NCBI GenBank assembly: GCA_963677755.1
Contig: OY782506.1
Location: 124,001 to 188,000 of the forward strand
Direction: 5' to 3'
DNA: 64,000 nt
Source of the DNA: JAIOSF01 sp963677755
GTDB lineage: Bacteria; Campylobacterota; Campylobacteria; Campylobacterales; Arcobacteraceae
The notes below the pieces were generated by a model. The model did no database searches, had not been told where the DNA came from, and saw nothing but the letters and a program-made list of their open reading frames with translations. Below, one piece after another: positions 45,201 through 53,428 of the stretch. Both the position numbers and the translations under genes were made by a program. Within the stretch, counting starts at the first letter, position 1; every line of letters begins with the position of its first letter.

Positions 45201-48200
45201 TTGTATCTACAATACCATCATTATTAATATCCAATAATCCATCCACTGTATGTAGAGGTTGATTATTTGCTGTTATAGAGTTTATAACAGGAGCATCATC
45301 TCTACCATCAATATTTATTGTTGCAGTTGCCGTTGTTTCATCACTTAGTGTATATGTGAATACTTCATCGATAGATTGTCCTATATTTAACGCATCAATT
45401 TCACTATTTGCATTGTCAACAGTAAAAGTAAATGTACCATCAGGACTAACTACAAGTGTTCCATGAGGAAGTTCTATTGAAGTATTGTCATTAGCAACTA
45501 AATGTTCAGTTCCAGCTATAGTAATAGCAGTAAGAGTTGCAGCTCCTACAATATCATTTTCAAGTAAATTTCCAGATACATTTACTCCATCATCTATACC
45601 ATTTTCTGTATCTATACTATCTTCACTTGTAATATTTTCAGTTCCTATTTCAGTTGCTGTAAAAGTATCATCATTTGCAATAGAATTCAATTTCCAAGAA
45701 GCACCATCTAAATCAACTAGTTCAAAGTTTCCACCTACTATTTCTGTAACAGTTGCAGTTAACTCTTCACCCACTTGAAGAGTTACATCTAAAGTACCTC
45801 GTCCATTTTCATCAAGAACAACTTGATATGTATCTCCATATACTACTACTGTAGCAGTTGCAGTAGTTCCTATTTGTGGTGGATTTGATGTTTGAATCTC
45901 TAATGTAACTTCAGTTTCGGAAGCTATTACATTTGGAGTATTTGCATCTACAACTTCTTTATAGTCTATTTTGTTAATTAAGTAATCATCATCATTTCCT
46001 GGTGCTGAAAATTCTACTTTATTAAATGTGTTGCCATTACCTAAATCAAATGTGTAGGTTGGGTCAATTTTATCACTACCACCTACTACAGATTCTGTTT
46101 TTATTTCTGCCCCATTTTCATCATAATATGTTATTGTTGTATCTTCGCTACCATTAGTAGAACCCCCTGATACTAACACAGAACCAACTAAGTCACCATT
46201 TTCATCAAAGAATTTTATAACTGCTTCTTCATTTGGATTTCTCCAAGAAAATGCAACATCAATACTCTCAACCTTATTATCAAATTCTGCAACAATTTTT
46301 TCACTTGTATTTGTCGCACCATGGTAACCTAACTCTTGAGTAGCACCTGATGCACTACCTTGTACACCGAAACCAGCATGACTAGGAGTTGTATCTATAG
46401 ACAGTTCAGCTTTATCACCATTTCTATTAACTGCATAAAGATCTACACCACTTAATTCTCCATCAACATTATTTATATCAATAGTTGAAGTTTTTGTTAT
46501 AGTTCCTGAGATTGAAACAGAAGTTAGATCTTCATCATCTACTATTGTTGTAACTGCAGCAGTGTTATCAAATGTTAATTTTTCTAAGCTTCCATTTTCC
46601 CCTGCATTTTCTTCAGTTGCAGATACAATAGCTGCAGATAAAGAATCAGTTTCTTTATATACATCTTCACTAACAGAACCATCATTATCTCTATTAACTT
46701 CTGTTGCTGTTATAGTTCCAGAAGATTGACCCGCAATAATAGTCACAACTAAAGCTGGGTTTGTATTGCTAGAAGGCTCACCATTTGCACCAACATTTAG
46801 TGTTACAGTTATATCGTTATTTGCAGTTACACCATCTGGTAATGAAGCTGTATATGTGATATTGTTACCAGCTGTGAAACCATCACCTTCTGGATCTGAA
46901 TCTTCATTTACCTCTGGTGTTGCTGTAAGTGTTACTGTTGTTACATTTTCTGTATCAGTTACATCTATACTTTCTTTTGCATCTGAATAGTCTACTTTTT
47001 CATATCCACCAGTAGTTCCTGTATCTCTTGAAAGTCCTGTTACTTCTGCACTAATTGTTTGCCCATCGATGATTGCATCTGAATCTTTTGTATCGACTGT
47101 AAATGTACCTTTACCTGTTGAATCAATATTTACTATTCTTGCTGTTGCTTCACCAGCTACTTGAACTGTTGCTGTACCACCATAATCGTTATAATCGTTA
47201 TCTAATTGGATTGTAAATGTTGCTGTGGCTGTATCTTCACTTACATCAGCAGAACTCAATGTTACTGTTGTGATATTTTCTGTATCAGTTACATCTATAG
47301 TTTCTTTTGCATCTGAATAGTCTACTTTTTCATATCCACCAGTAGTTCCTGTATCTCTTGAAAGTCCTGTTACTTCTGCACTAATTGTTTGCCCATCGAT
47401 GATTGCATCTGAATCTTTTGTATCGACTGTAAATGTACCTTTACCTGTTGAATCGATATTTACTATTCTTGCTGTTGCTTCACCAGCTACTTGAACTGTT
47501 GCTGTACCACCATAATCGTTATAATCGTTATCTAATTGGATTGTAAATGTTGCTGTGGCTGTATCTTCACTTACATCAGCAGAACTCAATGTTACTGTTG
47601 TGATATTTTCTGTATCAGTTACATCTATAGTTTCTTTTGCATCTGAATAGTCTACTTTTTCATATCCACCAGTAGTTCCTGTATCTCTTGAAAGTCCTGT
47701 TACTTCTGCACTAATTGTTTGCCCATCGATGATTGCATCTGAATCTTTTGTATCGACTGTAAATGTACCTTTACCTGTTGAATCAATATTTACTATTCTT
47801 GCTGTTGCTTCACCAGCTACTTGAACTGTTGCTGTACCACCATAATCGTTATAATCGTTATCTAATTGGATTGTAAATGTTGCTGTGGCTGTATCTTCAC
47901 TTACATCAGCAGAACTCAATGTTACTGTTGTGATATTTTCTGTATCAGTTACATCTATAGTTTCTTTTGCATCTGAATAGTCTACTTTTTCATATCCACC
48001 AGTAGTTCCTGTATCTCTTGAAAGTCCTGTTACTTCTGCACTAATTGTTTGCCCATCGATGATTGCATCTGAATCTTTTGTATCGACTGTAAATGTACCT
48101 TTACCTGTTGAATCAATATTTACTATTCTTGCTGTTGCTTCACCAGCTACTTGAACTGTTGCTGTACCACCATAATCGTTATAATCGTTATCTAATTGGA

Positions 48201-51200
48201 TTGTAAATGTTGCTGTGGCTGTATCTTCACTTACATCAGCAGAACTCAATGTTACTGTTGTGATATTTTCTGTATCAGTTACATCTATAGTTTCTTTTGC
48301 ATCTGAATAGTCTACTTTTTCATATCCACCAGTAGTTCCTGTATCTCTTGAAAGTCCTGTTACTTCTGCACTAATTGTTTGCCCATCGATGATTGCATCT
48401 GAATCTTTTGTATCGACTGTAAATGTACCTTTACCTGTTGAATCGATATTTACTATTCTTGCTGTTGCTTCACCAGCTACTTGAACTGTTGCTGTACCAC
48501 CATAATCGTTATAATCGTTATCTAATTGGATTGTAAATGTTGCTGTGGCTGTATCTTCACTTACATCAGCAGAACTCAATGTTACTGTTGTGATATTTTC
48601 TGTATCAGTTACATCTATAGTTTCTTTTGCATCTGAATAGTCTACTTTTTCATATCCACCAGTAGTTCCTGTATCTCTTGAAAGTCCTGTTACTTCTGCA
48701 CTAATTGTTTGCCCATCGATGATTGCATCTGAATCTTTTGTATCGACTGTAAATGTACCTTTACCTGTTGAATCGATATTTACTATTCTTGCTGTTGCTT
48801 CACCAGCTACTTGAACTGTTGCTGTACCACCATAATCGTTATAATCGTTATCTAATTGGATTGTAAATGTTGCTGTGGCTGTATCTTCACTTACATCAGC
48901 AGAACTCAATGTTACTGTTGTGATATTTTCTGTATCAGTTACATCTATACTTTCTTTTGCATCTGAATAGTCTACTTTTTCATATCCACCAGTAGTTCCT
49001 GTATCTCTTGAAAGTCCTGTTACTTCTGCACTAATTGTTTGCCCATCGATGATTGCATCTGAATCTTTTGTATCGACTGTAAATGTACCTTTACCTGTTG
49101 AATCAATATTTACTATTCTTGCTGTTGCTTCACCAGCTACTTGAACTGTTGCTGTACCACCATAATCGTTATAATCGTTATCTAATTGGATTGTAAATGT
49201 TGCTGTGGCTGTATCTTCACTTACATCAGCAGAACTCAATGTTACTGTTGTGATATTTTCTGTATCAGTTACATCTATAGTTTCTTTTGCATCTGAATAG
49301 TCTACTTTTTCATATCCACCAGTAGTTCCTGTATCTCTTGAAAGTCCTGTTACTTCTGCACTAATTGTTTGCCCATCGATGATTGCATCTGAATCTTTTG
49401 TATCGACTGTAAATGTACCTTTACCTGTTGAATCGATATTTACTATTCTTGCTGTTGCTTCACCAGCTACTTGAACTGTTGCTGTACCACCATAATCGTT
49501 ATAATCGTTATCTAATTGGATTGTAAATGTTGCTGTGGCTGTATCTTCACTTACATCAGCAGAACTCAATGTTACTGTTGTGATATTTTCTGTATCAGTT
49601 ACATCTATACTTTCTTTTGCATCTGAATAGTCTACTTTTTCATATCCACCAGTAGTTCCTGTATCTCTTGAAAGTCCTGTTACTTCTGCACTAATTGTTT
49701 GCCCATCGATGATTGCATCTGAATCTTTTGTATCGACTGTAAATGTACCTTTACCTGTTGAATCGATATTTACTATTCTTGCTGTTGCTTCACCAGCTAC
49801 TTGAACTGTTGCTGTACCACCATAATCGTTATAATCGTTATCTAATTGGATTGTAAATGTTGCTGTGGCTGTATCTTCACTTACATCAGCAGAACTCAAT
49901 GTTACTGTTGTTACATTTTCTGTATCAGTTACATCTATACTTTCTTTTGCATCTGAATAGTCTACTTTTTCATATCCACCAGTAGTTCCTGTATCTCTTG
50001 AAAGTCCTGTTACTTCTGCACTAATTGTTTGCCCATCGATGATTGCATCTGAATCTTTTGTATCGACTGTAAATGTACCTTTACCTGTTGAATCAATATT
50101 TACTATTCTTGCTGTTGCTTCACCAGCTACTTGAACTGTTGCTGTACCACCATAATCGTTATAATCGTTATCTAATTGGATTGTAAATGTTGCTGTGGCT
50201 GTATCTTCACTTACATCAGCAGAACTCAATGTTACTGTTGTGATATTTTCTGTATCAGTTACATCTATACTTTCTTTTGCATCTGAATAGTCTACTTTTT
50301 CATATCCACCAGTAGTTCCTGTATCTCTTGAAAGTCCTGTTACTTCTGCACTAATTGTTTGCCCATCGATGATTGCATCTGAATCTTTTGTATCGACTGT
50401 AAATGTACCTTTACCTGTTGAATCAATATTTACTATTCTTGCTGTTGCTTCACCAGCTACTTGAACTGTTGCTGTACCACCATAATCGTTATAATCGTTA
50501 TCTAATTGGATTGTAAATGTTGCTGTGGCTGTATCTTCACTTACATCAGCAGAACTCAATGTTACTGTTGTGATATTTTCTGTATCAGTTACATCTATAG
50601 TTTCTTTTGCATCTGAATAGTCTACTTTTTCATATCCACCAGTAGTTCCTGTATCTCTTGAAAGTCCTGTTACTTCTGCACTAATTGTTTGCCCATCGAT
50701 GATTGCATCTGAATCTTTTGTATCGACTGTAAATGTACCTTTACCTGTTGAATCGATATTTACTATTCTTGCTGTTGCTTCACCAGCTACTTGAACTGTT
50801 GCTGTACCACCATAGTCATTGTAATCGTTATCTAATTGGATTGTAAATGTTGCTGTGGCTGTATCTTCACTTACATCAGCAGAACTCAATGTTACTGTTG
50901 TGATATTTTCTGTATCAGTTACATCTATAGTTTCTTTTGCATCTGAATAGTCTACTTTTTCATATCCACCAGTAGTTCCTGTATCTCTTGAAAGTCCTGT
51001 TACTTCTGCACTAATTGTTTGCCCATCGATGATTGCATCTGAATCTTTTGTATCGACTGTAAATGTACCTTTACCTGTTGAATCGATATTTACTATTCTT
51101 GCTGTTGCTTCACCAGCTACTTGAACTGTTGCTGTACCACCATAGTCATTGTAATCGTTATCTAATTGGATTGTAAATGTTGCTGTGGCTGTATCTTCAC

Positions 51201-52146
51201 TTACATCAGCAGAACTCAATGTTACTGTTGTGATATCTATTGTATCATTTACATTAATTGTCACACTATCATTATCTAAAGTTATAGTATCAAATCCACC
51301 ACCTGTAAGACTTATAATACTTACAGTTACTGTATCTTGATCAATATACACATCACTATCTTTTGTAGTAACATCAAAATCAAAAGAAGTAGTACCTGCA
51401 GGAATTGTATAAGTTGTTGGTGTACCATTGATATTAACAACCATAGTCATAGCAGTAAAAGGAACTTCAGAAAGATTTAGAGTAAAAGTTGTATTGTCTT
51501 GATCTTCGTTTACATCAAGACCACTCAAACTTGCTGTTGCAGTTATGTACTGAGGCGTACTTGGTGGAGGAGTATTTGTAGGAGGTGTATCTTCAGGGTT
51601 TTCAGGTCTACTTCCATCATCTTCTGCTCCATCAGCTGTAGCTTCTTGATCTCGATCATCTTCTGATAAAAATGCAGTATCAGAAGGACCAGCACCAGCG
51701 GCAGTTGCTGCCATATTATCAAGCATTGCTTGGAAGTCATCTATTACTGCACCACCAGCAAGTGTTGAACCATCCAAAGATAAAGCTGCTTTCAGTGCTT
51801 CTACTATCTCACCACTTTCAAACTCTGGATTATTTAAAGCAGTTTCAATTTGTTTATCACCTTCTGCATTTGTAGAAACACCAAAAATAGTATCTATGCT
51901 AAAAGGATCTAATGGGTCATTTTGTTGGATAAGATTTGCCATATTTTCAAATACGATATTTATTCTTTGACCGTCATTTGTTATGAAATAAACATTCATC
52001 CCTGTGTTATCACTAACTAGATTAAAAGTATAACTTTGAACTTCTGTGAAATAGAGATGCTCACCTTGTGTAGGTGTGAAATTCATATCACCTGTAATTT
52101 CTTGTTCTCTTAAGTCACCGTTTGAACTTCTTATAATCATTTTCAT
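39289..52146 (-). CDS. Giant LapA-type surface adhesin with retention module and type I secretion end
   Basis: A 4285-residue protein, by far the largest in the window. Residues about 1-140 form a beta-rich retention module, followed by TAAG at 148-151 (LapG site) and an acidic Pro/Asp linker. Residues about 205-1734 are Calx-beta-like modules, 13 of them nearly identical 110-residue units. Further on: a beta-sandwich module (about 1880-2070), a DUF4114-like domain (about 2330-2500), WTSDDQ/VTWSAD-type strand repeats (about 2830-3250), a cadherin-like domain (about 3250-3350), a second related sandwich module (about 3600-3800) and RTX-like GGNGNDII / GGNGKDTL loops near 4000. It should be secreted by the neighbouring type I system and held in the outer membrane until LapG cuts it. 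AAGGGG precedes the ATG. It mediates attachment or biofilm; the bound surface is unknown. Confidence 0.93.
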   Translation of the reverse strand: MKMIIRSSNGDLREQEITGDMNFTPTQGEHLYFTEVQSYTFNLVSDNTGMNVYFITNDGQRINIVFENMANLIQQNDPLDPFSIDTIFGVSTNAEGDKQIETALNNPEFESGEIVEALKAALSLDGSTLAGGAVIDDFQAMLDNMAATAAGAGPSDTAFLSEDDRDQEATADGAEDDGSRPENPEDTPPTNTPPPSTPQYITATASLSGLDVNEDQDNTTFTLNLSEVPFTAMTMVVNINGTPTTYTIPAGTTSFDFDVTTKDSDVYIDQDTVTVSIISLTGGGFDTITLDNDSVTINVNDTIDITTVTLSSADVSEDTATATFTIQLDNDYNDYGGTATVQVAGEATARIVNIDSTGKGTFTVDTKDSDAIIDGQTISAEVTGLSRDTGTTGGYEKVDYSDAKETIDVTDTENITTVTLSSADVSEDTATATFTIQLDNDYNDYGGTATVQVAGEATARIVNIDSTGKGTFTVDTKDSDAIIDGQTISAEVTGLSRDTGTTGGYEKVDYSDAKETIDVTDTENITTVTLSSADVSEDTATATFTIQLDNDYNDYGGTATVQVAGEATARIVNIDSTGKGTFTVDTKDSDAIIDGQTISAEVTGLSRDTGTTGGYEKVDYSDAKESIDVTDTENITTVTLSSADVSEDTATATFTIQLDNDYNDYGGTATVQVAGEATARIVNIDSTGKGTFTVDTKDSDAIIDGQTISAEVTGLSRDTGTTGGYEKVDYSDAKESIDVTDTENVTTVTLSSADVSEDTATATFTIQLDNDYNDYGGTATVQVAGEATARIVNIDSTGKGTFTVDTKDSDAIIDGQTISAEVTGLSRDTGTTGGYEKVDYSDAKESIDVTDTENITTVTLSSADVSEDTATATFTIQLDNDYNDYGGTATVQVAGEATARIVNIDSTGKGTFTVDTKDSDAIIDGQTISAEVTGLSRDTGTTGGYEKVDYSDAKETIDVTDTENITTVTLSSADVSEDTATATFTIQLDNDYNDYGGTATVQVAGEATARIVNIDSTGKGTFTVDTKDSDAIIDGQTISAEVTGLSRDTGTTGGYEKVDYSDAKESIDVTDTENITTVTLSSADVSEDTATATFTIQLDNDYNDYGGTATVQVAGEATARIVNIDSTGKGTFTVDTKDSDAIIDGQTISAEVTGLSRDTGTTGGYEKVDYSDAKETIDVTDTENITTVTLSSADVSEDTATATFTIQLDNDYNDYGGTATVQVAGEATARIVNIDSTGKGTFTVDTKDSDAIIDGQTISAEVTGLSRDTGTTGGYEKVDYSDAKETIDVTDTENITTVTLSSADVSEDTATATFTIQLDNDYNDYGGTATVQVAGEATARIVNIDSTGKGTFTVDTKDSDAIIDGQTISAEVTGLSRDTGTTGGYEKVDYSDAKETIDVTDTENITTVTLSSADVSEDTATATFTIQLDNDYNDYGGTATVQVAGEATARIVNIDSTGKGTFTVDTKDSDAIIDGQTISAEVTGLSRDTGTTGGYEKVDYSDAKETIDVTDTENITTVTLSSADVSEDTATATFTIQLDNDYNDYGGTATVQVAGEATARIVNIDSTGKGTFTVDTKDSDAIIDGQTISAEVTGLSRDTGTTGGYEKVDYSDAKETIDVTDTENITTVTLSSADVSEDTATATFTIQLDNDYNDYGGTATVQVAGEATARIVNIDSTGKGTFTVDTKDSDAIIDGQTISAEVTGLSRDTGTTGGYEKVDYSDAKESIDVTDTENVTTVTLTATPEVNEDSDPEGDGFTAGNNITYTASLPDGVTANNDITVTLNVGANGEPSSNTNPALVVTIIAGQSSGTITATEVNRDNDGSVSEDVYKETDSLSAAIVSATEENAGENGSLEKLTFDNTAAVTTIVDDEDLTSVSISGTITKTSTIDINNVDGELSGVDLYAVNRNGDKAELSIDTTPSHAGFGVQGSASGATQELGYHGATNTSEKIVAEFDNKVESIDVAFSWRNPNEEAVIKFFDENGDLVGSVLVSGGSTNGSEDTTITYYDENGAEIKTESVVGGSDKIDPTYTFDLGNGNTFNKVEFSAPGNDDDYLINKIDYKEVVDANTPNVIASETEVTLEIQTSNPPQIGTTATATVVVYGDTYQVVLDENGRGTLDVTLQVGEELTATVTEIVGGNFELVDLDGASWKLNSIANDDTFTATEIGTENITSEDSIDTENGIDDGVNVSGNLLENDIVGAATLTAITIAGTEHLVANDNTSIELPHGTLVVSPDGTFTFTVDNANSEIDALNIGQSIDEVFTYTLSDETTATATINIDGRDDAPVINSITANNQPLHTVDGLLDINNDGIVDTIDADALTNADRGLIFSAENGDLNINMGVGGSSMSVEYNGGQAGFHNALGYYTADENGLPTEAHIIYVEDSAMVGSQSELIGTLNNLEGNVGFFIIPDGGDKNVTLNSAISFDSTGKILVDGVSKTAYFSDNNLNTDGKDHVVAGQASDGSGLVLAFEDLNLGDRDYDDVVITINTCATLGTSTETILLTEDFEGVSKDIGAGDTNDGGSWYVDHGTNEDKILVSNSGISWNMNDAGIEMRENNGVDGVDTANNSDNYVELDAHTSGTNSSITTTVDLGTENDSFTLSFNFMARQGHEDSSDMKFSLDGKEVIIDVDSSGNITYNAPDGVSVNIEDDSNGWSNVTATFTGISSQSAELNFQSTGNADTFGAYLDNIKLVGTDSSTANTILSDVSLSDVDDTNLESATVTLTNYQDGDVIGYSSLPTGITATITNGVVALSGTATVEDYETALESLTFETTSDNRDPRTFEFTVNDGDKTSNTMEVSVDIGGCSLNTGSYTNSVDAINDYGKAVNAQGEFTVAAFEDGKDQSEPDVASLKDGGYVVAWTEVSGNTYKSAEVNDLNNDGDVLDSGETIWKNGLINHDVFIQRYDADGEVVGDATRVNTFVTNVNADGGRSQHDVNVVGLENDNYLVTWTSDDQYITQDSWDNGSRYIQGQIYDVNGNPICEEFTVSRAEYDPIVALPDGGFIVTWSADARLDNTDKDGTSNNNPQDGTDNPIYSDSHDSSGFGVIAQRFDALGNEVGERVIVNQNVTDDQMDSDIVMLDNDTAIMTWQSQNGTDGDFDIHAQTLQLTNNGLEVVSNNDIVVADGNANQTNPEVTASSNGTAVITYQSDSNIMIRAIDSNGTVGNEMTVSTGSNPVITAIATGFVIAYEEAGAIYTKTFDGTNLSNATQISDGSNGQTLAAVTTLEDGGYVISWQDDNGISAHRFNADGTEYHQNEFDMLEDNSIIITADRIMENDNDPEGHTFEVTSVQDATNGSVTMDANGNITFTPEEDYNGPATFTYTIKDELGAEDTATVFLNVKPQGEPTIFVGTLCDADIQSHNIIVEEGEAAILAVKVSGAEAGSTVSLTLTDGTALVTEDYEATFSYSFDGTNWTTYDSNNPISIPEGASKFAVKMDTVENTINENDELFSLSATLSTGENDIGTVTILDDDTNPPVADAVLTTSNLDTDDAVLSDFATAIGIDETTELKDQIAFFKKLDIGDGLDGTDAENDSTDPADLGGEDIETAESNLVFDITSLPAYGDLYIEVNGTYTKLDTSNLDEDSTLLNTADNVYWSATHDQVPEGDEKSIGGIYGNGIQASWENDDVAVIARDGNNQEATISYSSSDGIGVTGNTGGPSTQLGYDADEQKSESIIFDFENPVTDAQVAITHLIKGESGGEVGTFEAFLDGKSLGEFTFTSNDGVSGIDYYLRDEAHGTGNPADTYSGTIVIDNLVFDQLIFSAQEYVNQNGNVTDSSDYFIGGITYHEVPDVEFKYKVIDESDNSSEEVKVVINVATDTPVPEASANVAPTTTDDSITTNEDTSYILAMSDFGTYSDETAAQQVSIESLPENGVLKLDGQEVSSGTEINISDITAGKLVFTPSHNTDNDSNFTFKVSDGELWSNTQTTTVGVTAVADAPTASIEVTKGDSSGSTVNLGNLNGYTEHNLGNLSSNQNIDVGNGKDHVIIGDTAGGTNIKGGNGNDIIQINGKIGGNTSVDGGNGKDTLVLGKSESSYTINNYTNNNGVIAAQIIDKDTDETLTVNNIEEIQYATSTVEYTVNISATLADTDGSESLTIQLNNVPDDASFNLDSLVSQGNGVWELTVDPDATSIDYDNIKMTTSAENVDLTITATATEDNDDSSVSLTTDVDNINTLLIDSSDDESIDLSAISRNAENIDVIDFTDGENQTIDIDVEDIVNITDEDNELIIRGDNGDIINLDENDGWQRSETTTNIDGEDFTEYTNTNNTTISVFIDNDLDTTGLN
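46945..51234 (-). repeat. 13 tandem 330-bp coding repeats in the adhesin
   Basis: Thirteen direct repeats of exactly 330 bp (110 codons) with no length variation, covering residues 305-1734. Each unit starts (I/V)TTVTLSSADVSEDTATATF and ends with a T/SIDVTDTEN boundary. Units differ at only a few sites: an ACT/AGT codon (ETID or ESID), a synonymous GATATT/GACTCA-region T/C site, and a synonymous block in the NDYNDY codons that is distinct in the two N-terminal units. Near identity at the DNA level points to recent expansion or gene conversion, and copy number may vary between strains or be misassembled. Confidence 0.97.
51694..51705 (-). other. Predicted LapG cleavage site (TAAG) in the adhesin
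   Basis: Codons 148-151 encode Thr-Ala-Ala-Gly in the context NMAATAAGAGPSD, just after the retention module. LapG of Pseudomonas cuts between the two alanines of such a site, which would be Ala149-Ala150 here. Confidence 0.8.
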
Positions 52147-52284
52147 AGTAAAACCCCTTGATAATTTTATATATTAATATTTTAGTATATAAAAGTTTCT
52201 AGTGGGTTGCTTTTTTAAGATATTTTGTAACTTTATTAATTATTATAATTTTATTAATTTTTTATTATGTTTTGTGGAAAAGAA

Positions 52285-52315
52285 AAGTGATATAAAATTT
52301 TTATTTATATCACTT
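52285..52315. terminator. Hairpin terminator downstream of prs
   Basis: A 12-bp perfect stem (AAGTGATATAAA at 52285-52296 and its complement at 52304-52315) with a 7-nt loop. On the minus strand the stem is followed by TTCTTTTCC, a fair T tract for ending the prs transcript; on the plus strand it is followed by TTTTG. It also insulates the adhesin promoter region from prs. Confidence 0.75.
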
Positions 52316-52337
52316 TTTTGTTGAGATTTGAAATATA

Positions 52338-53273
52338 TTATTCTACAGTAAAAATATCATTTACAGATTCATTGTTTGATATTCTTCTTATTGTTTCTGC
52401 AAATATTCTACTTGCTGTTAAAACTGTAATTTTAGAACATTCTTGTTTTGGTGGTATAGTATCAGTTATTACTAGTTCATCTAAAGAACCATTTTCAAGT
52501 CTTTCATATGCAGGACCACTTAATACACCATGAGTACAACAAGCCATTACAGAAGTTGCACCTCTTTTTTTAAGAACTTCAGCTGCTTTAACTAATGTAC
52601 CAGCAGTATCAACCATATCATCTACTAATATAACATCTTTTCCTGTTACATCTCCAATGATATTCATCACTTCAGATTCATTAGCTTTTTCTCTTCTTTT
52701 ATCAACAATAACAAGGTCTAAACCAAGTTTTTGTGCGTAGTTTCTAGCTCGTGCTACTCCACCTATATCTGGAGATGCAATGATTGGATTTGGAAGATTT
52801 TTTTGTTTTAAATAATCAGTAAAGATAATAGAACCATACAAATTATCTACAGGGATATCAAAAAAACCTTGAATTTGCGCTGCATGTAAATCTACAGTGA
52901 TAACTTGATCAATACCAGCTCGCTCAATCATAGAAGCTACAAGTTTTGCAGAAATTGGAACTCTTGGTGCTGCTTTTCTATCTTGTCTTGCATATCCAAA
53001 ATATGGAATTACTGCTGTAACACTTCCTGCATTACTTCTTTTAAATGCATCAGTCATAATAAGGAGTTCCATTAAGTTGTCATTAGTTGGTGCACAGGTA
53101 GGTTGGATTATAAATACATCTCGTCCTCTTACACTTTCTGTAATATTTACATTTATCTCACCATCACTAAATCTATTTAATTGTATTTCCCCTAAACTTA
53201 CTTTTAAATAATCAGCAATTTTTTTTGAAAATTCTGGATTTGCAGATCCCGAAAATAGTTTGTAACCCTTCAT
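52338..53273 (-). CDS. prs: Ribose-phosphate pyrophosphokinase
   Basis: A 311-residue enzyme of standard length that makes PRPP from ribose 5-phosphate and ATP, feeding nucleotide, histidine and tryptophan synthesis. Landmarks: FSGSANPEFSKKIADYL, NRFSDGEINV, the ATP-site segment PYFGYARQDRKAAPR, the metal-binding VDLHAAQIQGFFDIP and the PRPP-binding loop VILVDDMVDTAGTLVKAA. GGGAAG precedes the ATG. It is divergent from tig and separated from the adhesin gene by about 190 bp that hold the prs terminator and the adhesin promoter. Confidence 0.97.
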   Translation of the reverse strand: MKGYKLFSGSANPEFSKKIADYLKVSLGEIQLNRFSDGEINVNITESVRGRDVFIIQPTCAPTNDNLMELLIMTDAFKRSNAGSVTAVIPYFGYARQDRKAAPRVPISAKLVASMIERAGIDQVITVDLHAAQIQGFFDIPVDNLYGSIIFTDYLKQKNLPNPIIASPDIGGVARARNYAQKLGLDLVIVDKRREKANESEVMNIIGDVTGKDVILVDDMVDTAGTLVKAAEVLKKRGATSVMACCTHGVLSGPAYERLENGSLDELVITDTIPPKQECSKITVLTASRIFAETIRRISNNESVNDIFTVE

Positions 53274-53428
53274 TATATCTTCCCTTTTTTACTATATATG
53301 TTAATTTTCGAATTATATCTAAAAGCACTTTAAGGTAAGAAAAACTGTTTAAGAAATTACTTCTAGTTATCTGTAAGCTATTTTTTGATAAAATCAGCCC
53401 AAAATATTAAATATGGAGTTCAAACATA

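Noticed and set aside
45485..45778. Antisense ORF inside the adhesin gene (also 46766-46990, 42931-43125, 44391-44591)
   Set aside because: They are shadows of the long, repetitive, Thr/Ser/Asp-rich adhesin frame; no ribosome-binding sites and composition follows the opposite strand.
46945..51234. Possible CRISPR-like or noncoding tandem array
   Set aside because: The period is 330 bp with no spacers and a continuous open frame, so these are protein-domain repeats.
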